NCBI GenBank assembly: GCA_017458005.1
Contig: JAFTGH010000023.1
Span: forward strand, 1 to 64,000
Direction: 5' to 3'
Length of the DNA stretch: 64,000 nucleotides
Source: Prevotella sp.
GTDB taxonomy: Bacteria; Bacteroidota; Bacteroidia; Bacteroidales; Bacteroidaceae
Position 1 is the first letter of the stretch. The number at the start of each line of letters is the position of its first letter. The position numbers and the translations under genes are program-made. Shown here one piece after another: positions 16,900 through 24,969 of this stretch. Under the pieces are notes generated by a model, which was given only the letters and a program-made list of their open reading frames with translations, had not been told where the DNA came from and searched no databases.

Positions 16900-18216
16900 A
16901 TGAAAACATTATTATCATTCTTGGGCTTTGACCCAGCAAAACATTCTGTGAGGGTTGAGATGATGGCAGGACTGACCACCTTCTTGACCATGTCTTATAT
17001 TCTCGCCGTAAACCCCATTATCCTTGGAGACGCAGGCATGGAGAAAGGTGCCGTGTTCTCTGCGACAGTCATTGCCGCCATGGTGGCGACAATGGTGATG
17101 GCTATCTATGCGAAGATGCCTTTTGCCCTTGCCTCTGGTATGGGACTGAATGCTTTCTTTGCCTACACCTTGGTATTGGTGATGGGCTATACCTGGCAGG
17201 AGGCGCTTGCCGCCGTATTGATAGAGGGTGTCTTCTTTATCGTCCTGACCATCTTCAAGGTGCGTGAGGCGATAGTCGCCTCTATCCCCCTGAACCTGCG
17301 CTATTCTATCTCCGTAGGTATCGGATTGTTTATCGCCTTCATCGGACTGAAGAACGGTGGTATTGTTGTTGCCAACGAGGCGACGGTAACGGGTCTGGGA
17401 ACATGGAATGCCACTTCTCTGGTGGCTGTCAGTGGTATTCTGCTGGGTGCCATCCTATTGACGATGAAAATCAAGGGTGCCTTGTTCTATACCATTATGA
17501 TTATGACGATTGTGGGTATTCCTTTGGGGGTAACACAGATTCCCGAGCATTTCACGATACTGAGTCTGCCCTCCTCTCTGGAGCCTATCGCCTTCAAAAT
17601 GGATTTCTCCCGATTCCTCGCCTTGGATCTGGACTATTACATTGTGGTGGCAACACTGTTGTTCATGGACTTGTTTGATACCATTGGTACCTTGATTGGT
17701 GCCTCTACAGGTGCTGGCATGGTGGATAAGAAGACTGGTAAGATTCCTGGTCTCAACAAGGCATTGATGGCTGATGCCATCGGTACGACGGTGGGTGCCC
17801 TCTGTGGTACGTCTACCGTGACGACTTACGTGGAGAGTACTACAGGTATCGCAGAGGGCGGTCGCACAGGACTTACTGCGTTGACGGTCGCCTTCCTCTT
17901 CTTCCTCGCCTTGTTCTTCTCTCCAGTATTCCTGATGATTCCTTCTGCCGCTACCACCAGTGCCCTGTTCCTCGTGGGTGTGATGATGCTGCGCCAGATT
18001 GTACATATCGACTTCATCGACTTCTCAGAGGCGATGCCTTGTTTCATGACCATTCTGATGATGCCGTTTACGGCAAGTATCTCCGAGGGTATCGTTCTGG
18101 GTATGTTGTCATACGTCATCGTGAAGGTATGCGCAGGTCGCTATCGTGAGATCACAGCCACGATGTATATCCTTGCCGTATTCTTCGTGCTTAAATATAT
18201 CGCCCCGTTATTGTAA
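16900..18216 (+). CDS. NCS2-family purine permease (AzgA-like)
   Basis: Inner-membrane proton symporter for adenine, guanine or hypoxanthine. The 438-residue protein has about 13 hydrophobic segments and the AzgA-branch N-terminus (AGLTTFLTMSYILAVNP). A conserved acidic segment, LFMDLFDTIGTLIGAS, follows in the middle, then GALCGTSTVTTYVESTTGIAEGGRTG, which forms the substrate site. It is the first of three adjacent genes for nucleobase uptake, followed by a DUF5020 protein and a uracil-type permease. Confidence 0.92.
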   Translation: MKTLLSFLGFDPAKHSVRVEMMAGLTTFLTMSYILAVNPIILGDAGMEKGAVFSATVIAAMVATMVMAIYAKMPFALASGMGLNAFFAYTLVLVMGYTWQEALAAVLIEGVFFIVLTIFKVREAIVASIPLNLRYSISVGIGLFIAFIGLKNGGIVVANEATVTGLGTWNATSLVAVSGILLGAILLTMKIKGALFYTIMIMTIVGIPLGVTQIPEHFTILSLPSSLEPIAFKMDFSRFLALDLDYYIVVATLLFMDLFDTIGTLIGASTGAGMVDKKTGKIPGLNKALMADAIGTTVGALCGTSTVTTYVESTTGIAEGGRTGLTALTVAFLFFLALFFSPVFLMIPSAATTSALFLVGVMMLRQIVHIDFIDFSEAMPCFMTILMMPFTASISEGIVLGMLSYVIVKVCAGRYREITATMYILAVFFVLKYIAPLL

Positions 18217-18239
18217 TCACACATTAATATCAATACATT

Positions 18240-18950
18240 ATGAAAAAGCAGATTTTATCTCTTTTGTTCCTCGCATCATGCATGACAGTAGGAGCACAGA
18301 ACATTCAGGTTCACTATGACTTTGGTCGTAACATCTACACTGGCGAGGAAGCCGGTCGTCAGAAAGTGACAGTCACCCTCGAGCAGTTTAAGGCCGACAA
18401 ATGGGGCTCTTGGTACTATTTCGTGGATGTTGACCTGAGCAGTCATTTCACGGAGAGTGCCTATACGGAGATCTCCCGTGAATTTAACTTCGGCAAGCAG
18501 TCGCCTTTTGCCGCCCATATCGAGTATGATGGTGGACTGAGCCGTAATGGTAGTTTCCAACAGGCAGCCTTGGTAGGTGCCGCCTATAACGGACACTCTG
18601 CCGATTTCTCCAAGACATGGTCGGTACAGTTGTTATATAAGCAGTATTTCAAGAGTTATGAGACCACGCATTCCTATGCCAGTGCCCAGTTGACAGGTGT
18701 CTGGGGCTTGACATTCGCCAACAAGAAGTGCACCTTCTCTGGCTTTATCGATTTCTGGCGTGGTGAGAAGGCAAACAACCACGGTTGTCTGGTCATCCTC
18801 ACAGAGCCTCAGTTCTGGTATAACTTCAACGAGCATTTCAGTGTAGGTACAGAGTGGGAGTTCTCCAATAACTTCATCTACAACGCTGATCCAGAGAGCG
18901 ATAAGACTTTCTTCTGGAATCCGACAGTTGCTGTTAAGTGGAACTTCTAA
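18240..18950 (+). CDS. DUF5020 family outer-membrane protein, Tsx-like beta-barrel
   Basis: A 236-residue exported protein (signal peptide MKKQILSLLFLASCMTVGA) that ends in Trp-Asn-Phe, with alternating aromatic/polar strands (SWYYFVDVDL, FSGFIDFWRG, PQFWYNFNEHFSVGTEWEFS). Aromatic C-terminus and strand pattern indicate a small outer-membrane beta-barrel. DUF5020 is related to nucleoside-specific channels of the Tsx type, to my knowledge. Its place between a purine permease (23 nt downstream of it) and a uracil-type permease (14 nt upstream of that) supports a role as outer-membrane entry channel for nucleobases or nucleosides. No experimental function is known to me. Confidence 0.8.
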   Translation: MKKQILSLLFLASCMTVGAQNIQVHYDFGRNIYTGEEAGRQKVTVTLEQFKADKWGSWYYFVDVDLSSHFTESAYTEISREFNFGKQSPFAAHIEYDGGLSRNGSFQQAALVGAAYNGHSADFSKTWSVQLLYKQYFKSYETTHSYASAQLTGVWGLTFANKKCTFSGFIDFWRGEKANNHGCLVILTEPQFWYNFNEHFSVGTEWEFSNNFIYNADPESDKTFFWNPTVAVKWNF

Positions 18951-18964
18951 AAGGATAGAAATCT

Positions 18965-20173
18965 ATGGAAGCACAACAATTATCCCCGACCCGTAAGACG
19001 ATTGTCGGCATCCAGTTCCTGTTTGTCGCTTTCGGCTCCACGGTACTGGTGCCGTTGCTGGTAGGACTTGATCCTGCCACCGCATTGTTTACGGCAGGTG
19101 TCGGTACCTTTATCTTCCATCTGGTGACGAAAGGGAAGGTGCCCATCTTCTTAGGTTCCAGTTTCGCATTCATCGCACCGATTATCGCAGCCTCCAAACA
19201 GTGGGGCATGCCTGGTACCATTGCGGGAATCTCTGGTGTCGCCTTGGTGTACTTCATCATGTCGGCACTCATCAAATGGCAGGGTAAGAAACTGCTCGAC
19301 CGTCTCTTCCCGCCAGTAGTCATCGGTCCCGTGATTATCCTTATAGGCTTGTCGCTCTCTCCCGCCGCCGTCAATATGGCGAAGGACAACTGGCTGCTTG
19401 CCTTTATCTCCCTGATTAGTGCCATCCTCGTATTGGTGTTCGCTAAAGGACTCGTGAAACTCGTACCTGTGGTGATTGGTATTATCGTAGGATATGTTGT
19501 GGCACTCTTTATGGGAGTCGTCGATATGTCAGCAGTGGCTACCGCTCCTTGGTTCTCCCTGCCTCCGATGATTGCCCACTTCCAGATGCCACAGTTCGCC
19601 TGGGAGCCCTTTGTGTTCATGATTCCAGTGGCAATAGCCCCAGTGATTGAGCATATTGGTGATGTATATGTCGTAGGTGCTGTTGCCGACAAGGACTTCG
19701 TGAAAGACCCGGGACTGCATCGTACGATGCTGGGCGACGGTCTCGCTTGTCTCTTCGCCTCTCTCGTTGGTGGTCCTCCAGTGACTACCTATAGTGAGGT
19801 GACTGGTGCTATGCAGATTACGCGTGTCACCCATCCTCAGGTCATCCGTATCGCCGCAGGGACTGCCATTGTCTTCTCCGTTATCGGCAAACTGAGTGCT
19901 ATCCTGCAGAGCATCCCCTCTGCTGTTCTGGGTGGTATTATGCTGTTGCTCTTTGGCTCTATTGCCGCTGTGGGCGTTCAGAATCTTATAAACCATAAGG
20001 TAGACTTGAATCAGACCCGTAATATCATCATCGTCAGTGTCACGCTGACTTTGGGTATTGGTGGCGCTGTCCTTACCTTTGGCACCTTCTCCATCAGTGG
20101 AATCGGACTCTCTGCTGTGGTCGGTGTGCTGCTGAACCTCTTATTGCCAAAACCTAAAAAGGAAAACGCATAA
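18965..20173 (+). CDS. Uracil/xanthine permease (UraA-like, NCS2/NAT family)
   Basis: Inner-membrane nucleobase symporter, 402 residues, about 14 hydrophobic segments. The N-terminal KTIVGIQFLFVAFGSTVLVPLL, the FLGSSFAFIAPI helix and the central IAPVIEHIGDVYVVGAV with its conserved Glu match UraA-type transporters. The substrate loop GGPPVTTYSEVTGAMQITRV is present. It completes a purine permease-outer membrane channel-uracil permease cluster. Uracil is the likely substrate; xanthine cannot be excluded. Confidence 0.92.
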   Translation: MEAQQLSPTRKTIVGIQFLFVAFGSTVLVPLLVGLDPATALFTAGVGTFIFHLVTKGKVPIFLGSSFAFIAPIIAASKQWGMPGTIAGISGVALVYFIMSALIKWQGKKLLDRLFPPVVIGPVIILIGLSLSPAAVNMAKDNWLLAFISLISAILVLVFAKGLVKLVPVVIGIIVGYVVALFMGVVDMSAVATAPWFSLPPMIAHFQMPQFAWEPFVFMIPVAIAPVIEHIGDVYVVGAVADKDFVKDPGLHRTMLGDGLACLFASLVGGPPVTTYSEVTGAMQITRVTHPQVIRIAAGTAIVFSVIGKLSAILQSIPSAVLGGIMLLLFGSIAAVGVQNLINHKVDLNQTRNIIIVSVTLTLGIGGAVLTFGTFSISGIGLSAVVGVLLNLLLPKPKKENA

Positions 20174-20175
20174 AG

Positions 20176-20664
20176 ATGAATAGGATATTATTTGTACTAA
20201 GTATTTTGCTGATGACGACAATGAGCGGTTTGGCACAAGACAAGACGGCACCGAAAGGAAAACTGATTTACTGCAGTTATGCACGTAATGGGCATGCCGG
20301 TCAAGGCAAGGACTATTGTGAGTTGATTGCTGATGTGGGGAAACGCCCTCAGGTAGTGGTCAGTTTGCATAACGACTGTTTCTACAGGGATGCCGTCAAG
20401 AAAACGTTTGATGTCACCGAGAAGGATGTCGAGCGGATGCAGCAGATACTTGCCGAGCAAAAGGTGTACTTGCTCGACGGCTATAAATATGATGAGTCGC
20501 TGGAAGGTGGCGCCACCTATCGTATCTATCAGGAGTATGCTTCTGGCGATACGGTTAATGCCGTATGGAGCGGACATAACATCAAAGCCGAGGCAAGTGC
20601 GGCATATGCCGCTATAGAGCGGTTCTTCGCTCCATGGAGGAGTAAAGTGGAACCTCAAGAATAG
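20176..20664 (+). CDS. Exported protein of unknown function
   Basis: A 162-residue protein not recognised by family. It has a clear signal peptide (MNRILFVLSILLMTTMSGLAQ) and a mixed alpha/beta body: LIYCSYARNGHAG near the N-terminus, a helix DVTEKDVERMQQILAEQKVYLL, and a C-terminal helix ASAAYAAIERFFAPW. Two cysteines (YCSY and DYCEL) and a third (NDCFY) are present. It starts 2 nt after the uraA-like stop and 14 nt before the next membrane protein, so it is probably co-transcribed with the permeases. It does not look like a catalytic enzyme. Confidence 0.8.
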   Translation: MNRILFVLSILLMTTMSGLAQDKTAPKGKLIYCSYARNGHAGQGKDYCELIADVGKRPQVVVSLHNDCFYRDAVKKTFDVTEKDVERMQQILAEQKVYLLDGYKYDESLEGGATYRIYQEYASGDTVNAVWSGHNIKAEASAAYAAIERFFAPWRSKVEPQE

Positions 20665-20678
20665 GTCTGCGCACTACG

Positions 20679-21683
20679 ATGAAGATAAGCAGCATCATAT
20701 TGAAAGTGTTGATGCCCCTCCTGCTGGGCGGTGCCATCCTCTATTGGATGTATCGAGGCGAGGGCTGGCAGCAGATACGCCATGTCATGACCGACGAGAT
20801 GGACTGGACATGGATGCTGCTGTCGTTCCCCTTTGGCATCCTTGCCCAGATGTTCCGCGGGTGGCGATGGGGACAGTCGTTGGAGCCCGTAGGGGAGCAT
20901 CCCCGTTCCTCTGTGAGCATTCACGCTATCTTCCTGTCGTATGCTGCCTCGCTGGTGATACCCAGGGTGGGAGAGTTTACCCGTTGTGGCGTGTTGAGGC
21001 GTTACGATAACGTGTCGTTCCCCAAGGCATTGGGAACGGTGGTGACGGAGCGTGCCATAGACTCCCTGCTGGTGATGGGCATTACCGCCATCGTGCTGTT
21101 GTTGGAGATGAGCACCTTCGGCACCTTCTTCCGTAAGACGGGAACGAACCTGCACACCATCCTGCATGGTTTCTCGTGGATGGGCTATCTGGTGGTTGCC
21201 ATTTGCGTCGTAGCCATTCTGATCCTGCTGCACTTCCTGTTGCGCAAACTCTCTATATATAATAAGGTAAGGGCGACACTCTCTAGTATCTGGCAGGGTG
21301 TCATCTCCCTGAGGAACGTGCGCAACGTCCCCTTGTTCGTGTGCTTCACACTGGGCATCTGGGTGAGTTATTTCCTGCATTACTACCTGACCTTCTTCTG
21401 CTTCGACTTCACAGCAGACTTAGGACTGGGGTGTGCGCTGGTGACCTTCATCGTAGGCTCCATCGCCGTTATTGTGCCCACGCCCAATGGCGCGGGACCA
21501 TGGCATTTCGCTGTGAAGACGATGCTGATACTCTATGGTGTGGCTGACGAGCATGCCCTTTACTTCGTCTTGATCGTACATACGGTGCAGACCATGCTGG
21601 TGATCCTGTTGGGAGTCTATGCGTGGCTTGCGCTTAGTTTTACGGAGGTGCGGAGGCGCGAAGGCGCGAAGGTGCGAGAATAG
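20679..21683 (+). CDS. Flippase-like integral membrane protein (UPF0104/LPG synthase TM domain)
   Basis: A 334-residue inner-membrane protein with about eight hydrophobic segments and the signatures SYAASLVIPRVGEFTRCGVLRRY, VVTERAIDSLLV and IVPTPNGAGPWHFAVKTML. These match the lysylphosphatidylglycerol-synthase transmembrane (UPF0104) family, whose members flip or transfer lipids. There is no C-terminal synthetase domain. The final ~12 codons (EVRRREGAKVRE) are encoded by the left arm of the repeat element at 21643, so the native C-terminus has probably been replaced or extended by that insertion. Confidence 0.85.
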   Translation: MKISSIILKVLMPLLLGGAILYWMYRGEGWQQIRHVMTDEMDWTWMLLSFPFGILAQMFRGWRWGQSLEPVGEHPRSSVSIHAIFLSYAASLVIPRVGEFTRCGVLRRYDNVSFPKALGTVVTERAIDSLLVMGITAIVLLLEMSTFGTFFRKTGTNLHTILHGFSWMGYLVVAICVVAILILLHFLLRKLSIYNKVRATLSSIWQGVISLRNVRNVPLFVCFTLGIWVSYFLHYYLTFFCFDFTADLGLGCALVTFIVGSIAVIVPTPNGAGPWHFAVKTMLILYGVADEHALYFVLIVHTVQTMLVILLGVYAWLALSFTEVRRREGAKVRE

Positions 21684-22160
21684 ATGGGTTGTCTTCTAAT
21701 ATTTTTAATATGAAAGATTTCTATTATAGAAAACTAGACGCTTATAATTTGGCAAAGCAATTTACCATTCAGGTATATAGTTTATTGCAAAAATACCCGG
21801 ATTATGAAAAATATGCATTGTGTGACCAAATGCGTAGGGCTGCTATTTCCATTCCTTCAAACATAGCGGAGGGGATGGGTAGAATGGCTCTCAAGGAAAG
21901 ACTTCATTTTCTTGACATATCCTACGGCTCACTTTCTGAGACGATGTGTCAGTTAGAGATCTCTCATGACTTAAATTATATAGATGATATAGACTTTGAT
22001 ACTATCTCGCAATTTGCCTCTAGGGTATCCTTCACTATTATCGGATTAAAAAGATCCCTTCAAGAAAAATTAAACAAACAATAATAACTTCTGGAAAAGG
22101 TAATCTCGTACCCCCGTACCCTCGTACCCTCGTACCCCCGTACCCTCGTACCCCGAGATT
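21643..22160. mobile_element. Candidate inverted-repeat element carrying a four-helix-bundle gene
   Basis: The left arm at 21643-21681 is built of units such as GCGAAG and GGTGCGAG and ends GCGAGAAT. The right arm at 22102-22154 is built of CTCGTACCC units and begins AATCTCGTACC. The arms are inverted relative to each other and bracket the gene at 21710-22084. The same arm types with only ~19-25 bp between them occur at 23656-23742 and 46468-46562. The left arm lies inside the coding sequence of the upstream membrane protein. That this is mobile is inferred from the repeated occurrence; no transposase or target duplication is visible. Confidence 0.5.
21710..22084 (+). CDS. Four-helix-bundle protein, S23/23S-rRNA intervening-sequence (IVP) family
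   Basis: A 124-residue all-helical protein: MKDFYYRKLDAYNLAKQF, then CDQMRRAAISIPSNIAEGMGR, HFLDISYGSLSETMCQLEIS and a final amphipathic helix. The central RRAAISIPSNIAEG is the hallmark of the small four-helix-bundle family first seen in 23S rRNA intervening sequences and related to Avd of diversity-generating retroelements. No rRNA, reverse transcriptase or variable repeat is nearby. The start at 21710 was chosen over 21689 because the family begins at the Lys-Asp-Phe region. Composition is clearly AT-richer than its neighbours. Its function is unknown; a basic surface in Avd binds nucleic acid. Confidence 0.88.
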   Translation: MKDFYYRKLDAYNLAKQFTIQVYSLLQKYPDYEKYALCDQMRRAAISIPSNIAEGMGRMALKERLHFLDISYGSLSETMCQLEISHDLNYIDDIDFDTISQFASRVSFTIIGLKRSLQEKLNKQ

Positions 22161-22186
22161 CCTCCTTCCTCAAAAAAAAGAAAACT

Positions 22187-23647
22187 ATGTCTGAAATTAA
22201 AAACCTGAATCCTACGTGCATCTGGAAGAATTTCTATGCACTCACACAAGTACCACGTCCCAGTGGACATCTAGAGAAGATCCAACAGTTCCTGCTCGAC
22301 TTCGGACAGCAGGCTGGGGTGGAGGCATTCAAAGACCCAGCAGGGAACATCGTGTTCCGCAAACCAGCCTCCGCAGGGATGGAGAACCGCAAAGGTGTCA
22401 TCCTGCAGGCTCATATGGATATGGTGCCGCAGAAGACACCGGAGAATACGCATAACTTTGAGACCGACCCCATCCAACCGTGGATTGACGGAGAGTGGGT
22501 GAAGGCGAAAGGCACGACACTGGGTGCCGACAACGGACTGGGTGTCGCCGCCATCATGGCTATCATGGAGGACAAGACACTGAGGCACGGACCTGTCGAG
22601 GCACTGATTACCGCTGACGAGGAGACCGGTATGTATGGTGCTAACGACCTGCCTACCGAGGAACTACATGGTGACATCCTCATGAATCTTGACTCCGAGC
22701 ACTGGGGGAAGTTCGTCATCGGCTCCGCTGGCGGTATTGACGTGACAGCGACCATCGAGTATAAAGAGGAGGAGACAGCCCCTGCCGAGGATGCTGCCGT
22801 CAAGGTGACCCTGAAGGGACTGCGTGGCGGACACTCAGGACTGGAGATCCATGAGGGTCGTGGCAATGCCAATAAGATGATGGCTCGCTTCGTGCGTGAG
22901 GTCGTCGAGACCGAGGATGCACGACTGGTGAGTTGGCATGGTGGCAATATGCGTAACGCCATCCCCTTCAAGGCGGAGGTGGTGCTGACCCTGCCCAAGG
23001 AGAATGTTGCCGCACTGAAACAGGATGTCGAGGAGTGGAAAGCCGACTTCATTGACGAGTACAAACAGATAGAGAGCGGTATCGAGTTCTACGTGGAGGA
23101 CGTGGAACTGCCTAAGATGCAGGTGCCTGAGGAGATCAACGACAACCTCATCAACGCCATTCTTGCCTGTCACGACGGTGTGGTTCGCATGATACCCAGT
23201 TACCCGAATGTCGTGGAGACCTCCAGCAACCTCGCCATCATCGATATCGAGGACGGCAAGGCTGCCATCAAGATCTTGGCACGTTCCAGTCGTGAGGACA
23301 TGAAACAGTATATCGTCGACATGCTCGAGAGTTGTTTCAACATGGCTGGCATGAAAGTGGAGACCGCAGGCTCCTATGGAGGCTGGGATCCCAACCCCGA
23401 CTCTCCCATCCTGCACCTGCTGCTCAAAGAGTACAAGGAGTTGTTTGGCAAGGAGGGAATCATCCAGGTTGACCATGCTGGACTGGAGTGCTCTGTCATT
23501 CTGGGCAAGTACCCATGGCTGGATGTCGTCTCACTGGGTCCCACGATGAAGTCGCCCCATACCACGACAGAGCGCGCCCTCATCGAGACCGTCGCCCCGT
23601 TCTGGGAACTGTTGAGGAAGACACTCGAGGATATACCGAAGAAGTAA
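22187..23647 (+). CDS. pepD: Cytosolic non-specific dipeptidase / aminoacyl-histidine dipeptidase PepD
   Basis: M20-family di-zinc peptidase that hydrolyses dipeptides in the cytoplasm, at 486 residues the full family length. Predicted metal ligands and catalytic residues are H76 and D78 (QAHMDMV), D115 (GADNGLGV), E145/E146 (TADEETGM), the DSEHWG segment and a C-terminal His in MKSPHTTTE. A dimerisation lid domain lies between, with GLRGGHSGLEI. No signal peptide. It follows the GC-rich repeat arm by 27 nt and is followed 8 nt after its stop by another element of the same kind. Confidence 0.95.
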   Translation: MSEIKNLNPTCIWKNFYALTQVPRPSGHLEKIQQFLLDFGQQAGVEAFKDPAGNIVFRKPASAGMENRKGVILQAHMDMVPQKTPENTHNFETDPIQPWIDGEWVKAKGTTLGADNGLGVAAIMAIMEDKTLRHGPVEALITADEETGMYGANDLPTEELHGDILMNLDSEHWGKFVIGSAGGIDVTATIEYKEEETAPAEDAAVKVTLKGLRGGHSGLEIHEGRGNANKMMARFVREVVETEDARLVSWHGGNMRNAIPFKAEVVLTLPKENVAALKQDVEEWKADFIDEYKQIESGIEFYVEDVELPKMQVPEEINDNLINAILACHDGVVRMIPSYPNVVETSSNLAIIDIEDGKAAIKILARSSREDMKQYIVDMLESCFNMAGMKVETAGSYGGWDPNPDSPILHLLLKEYKELFGKEGIIQVDHAGLECSVILGKYPWLDVVSLGPTMKSPHTTTERALIETVAPFWELLRKTLEDIPKK

Positions 23648-23655
23648 TCGGTGCT

Positions 23656-23742
23656 GCGGGGGTACGAAGGTGCGAAGCCGCGAGAATACCTTGGAGTACT
23701 TCATCATTTCTCGTACCACCGTACCAACGCACCACCGTACCT
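23656..23742. repeat. Short palindromic element (GC-rich arm family)
   Basis: The left arm (23656-23687) contains GGTACGAAGGTGCGAAG and ends GCGAGAATACCT. The right arm (23707-23742) begins TTTCTCGTACCACCGTACC. The spacer is about 20 bp. It shares GAGAATACCT with the copy inside hflX. There is no gene in the spacer. As RNA it would form a long imperfect hairpin and may act as the pepD terminator. Confidence 0.65.
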
Positions 23743-23785
23743 TCAAAAAAGTGGCGATTTTCTTTGATTATCGCCATTTTTTATT

Positions 23786-23793
23786 TATCTTTG
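23786..23793 (+). promoter_or_regulatory. Promoter -7 box (TATCTTTG) of corA
   Basis: TATCTTTG about 137 nt upstream of the corA ATG. The predicted transcript therefore has an unusually long leader of roughly 130 nt, which contains a leader peptide frame and a pseudoknot. Confidence 0.7.
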
Positions 23794-23823
23794 CACCCGA
23801 TAACCAAAATAATAACGACAAAA

Positions 23824-23859
23824 ATGGACGATTACCCGGCGAATCATTACAATTCGTAA
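23824..23859 (+). CDS. Putative corA leader peptide (11 codons)
   Basis: ATG-initiated frame encoding MDDYPANHYNS, with stop TAA at 23857-23859. It lies wholly inside the predicted corA leader RNA, and 12 nt separate its stop from the pseudoknot. Two Asp directly after the start, then a Pro, resemble the acidic/proline-rich starts of enterobacterial Mg-responsive leader peptides such as MgtL, where low Mg2+ destabilises the translating ribosome. The upstream purine tract ACGACAAAA is only a weak ribosome-binding site. Whether it is translated is not shown by sequence alone. Confidence 0.45.
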   Translation: MDDYPANHYNS

Positions 23860-23871
23860 GGCGTGAGGACA

Positions 23872-23927
23872 GCAGGCAAGGCCGCTAATCCTCTTGCCGC
23901 TAAGACCGTTTGACAAAAAGGATTAGC
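23872..23927 (+). promoter_or_regulatory. Candidate pseudoknot cis-regulator (riboswitch-like) of corA
   Basis: Stem 1 pairs GGCAAG (23875-23880) with CTTGCC (23893-23898), extended by flanking GC/GC around a bulged A. Its loop contains GCTAATCCT (23884-23892), which is perfectly complementary to AGGATTAGC (23919-23927), giving an H-type pseudoknot. The 3' strand contains the AAAAAGGA ribosome-binding site, 3 nt before the ATG at 23931. Formation of stem 2 would hide the site, so translation control is likely. I do not recognise a described riboswitch class here. Confidence 0.6.
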
Positions 23928-23930
23928 ATT

Positions 23931-24857
23931 ATGAAGACTTATTGGAACATTTCTGGTGGGCTTAGCCAATTGGAGACATGGCAGCCTAATTGTTGGATAC
24001 AGGTGACGTGTCCAACCGAAGAGGATATCCAGATGCTGGAAGAGCAGTATCAGATTCCCGACTATTTCCTCTCCGACATCAGCGATACTGACGAGCGTGC
24101 ACGTTATGAGTATGACGACGGTTGGATGCTTATCATCCTGCGTATCCCATACGTCAAGGAGGTGCGCAGCCGTACCCCCTATACCACCGTGCCTCTTGGT
24201 ATCATCCACAAGCGTGATGTCACCATCACCGTGTGTTACTATGAGACGAACATGATGATCGACTTCGTGAGTTACCAGCAGAAGCGTGGCGAGGGATTCA
24301 CCGACTATGTCGACATGATCTTCCGCCTCTTCCTCTCCAGTGCCGTCTGGTATCTGAAACGACTGAAGCAGATTTCTCTGCTCATCGATAAGGCTAAGCG
24401 TAACCTTGACAAGGAGGTGAACAACGAGAGCCTGATCGGACTCTCACGCCTGCAGGACTCGCTGACCTATTTCAACACTTCCATCCGTGGCAACGAGACA
24501 CTGCTCTCCAAGTTGAAGTTCAAGTTGCAGATCGACGAGTTGGACGCCGACCTGATCGAGGACGTGAACATCGAGATGACACAGGCACGGGAGACCACCA
24601 ATATCTACTCGAACATCCTGGAGTCGACAATGGATACCTATCAGAGTATTATCAACAACAACATGAACACCATCATGCGTACGCTGACCTCTGTGACGAT
24701 TATCCTCATGTTGCCGACACTCATCTCCAGTTTCTTCGGAATGAACCTCATCAACGGGATGGAGTCGAGCCCCGTGGGATTCATTGTCGCCATCGTCTTG
24801 TCGCTTGCCATTTCTATCGTTTCGTGGCTCTTCTTCCGTCATAAACGACTGATTTAG
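23931..24857 (+). CDS. corA: CorA-family magnesium (divalent cation) transporter
   Basis: Pentameric inner-membrane channel for Mg2+, sometimes Co2+ or Ni2+. The 308-residue protein has an N-terminal cytoplasmic alpha/beta domain, a long helical stalk (about 125-245) and two C-terminal transmembrane helices. The pore signature GMN is in FFGMNLINGME between them, followed by a second helix ending in the basic RHKRLI. The start at 23931 was chosen because an earlier in-frame TTG lies within the structured leader. Expression is probably controlled by the leader peptide and pseudoknot described upstream. Confidence 0.94.
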   Translation: MKTYWNISGGLSQLETWQPNCWIQVTCPTEEDIQMLEEQYQIPDYFLSDISDTDERARYEYDDGWMLIILRIPYVKEVRSRTPYTTVPLGIIHKRDVTITVCYYETNMMIDFVSYQQKRGEGFTDYVDMIFRLFLSSAVWYLKRLKQISLLIDKAKRNLDKEVNNESLIGLSRLQDSLTYFNTSIRGNETLLSKLKFKLQIDELDADLIEDVNIEMTQARETTNIYSNILESTMDTYQSIINNNMNTIMRTLTSVTIILMLPTLISSFFGMNLINGMESSPVGFIVAIVLSLAISIVSWLFFRHKRLI

Positions 24858-24910
24858 CCCTCTTTTCAAAAAAAATCAGCAAAAAATTAGGTACATTCAA
24901 AAATTTTTAA

Positions 24911-24918
24911 TAAGTTTG
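24911..24918 (+). promoter_or_regulatory. Promoter -7 box (TAAGTTTG) of the DUF349 gene
   Basis: TAAGTTTG, about 50 nt upstream of the ATG at 24970, in the 112-bp gap after corA. Confidence 0.65.
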
Positions 24919-24969
24919 TACCTTGATATGTGTGTACTAACCATTTTCATGAACTAAAACAATTAGACG

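Noticed and set aside
21710..22084. Diversity-generating retroelement (Avd-like protein as accessory)
   Set aside because: No reverse transcriptase, template repeat or variable repeat is present within the window near either four-helix-bundle gene.
23872..23927. Assignment to the NiCo riboswitch because of AGCAGGCAA
   Set aside because: The sequence fragment resembles part of what I recall of that class, but the four-way junction and the repeated GGGACAG-type elements are missing and the fold here is a simple pseudoknot.
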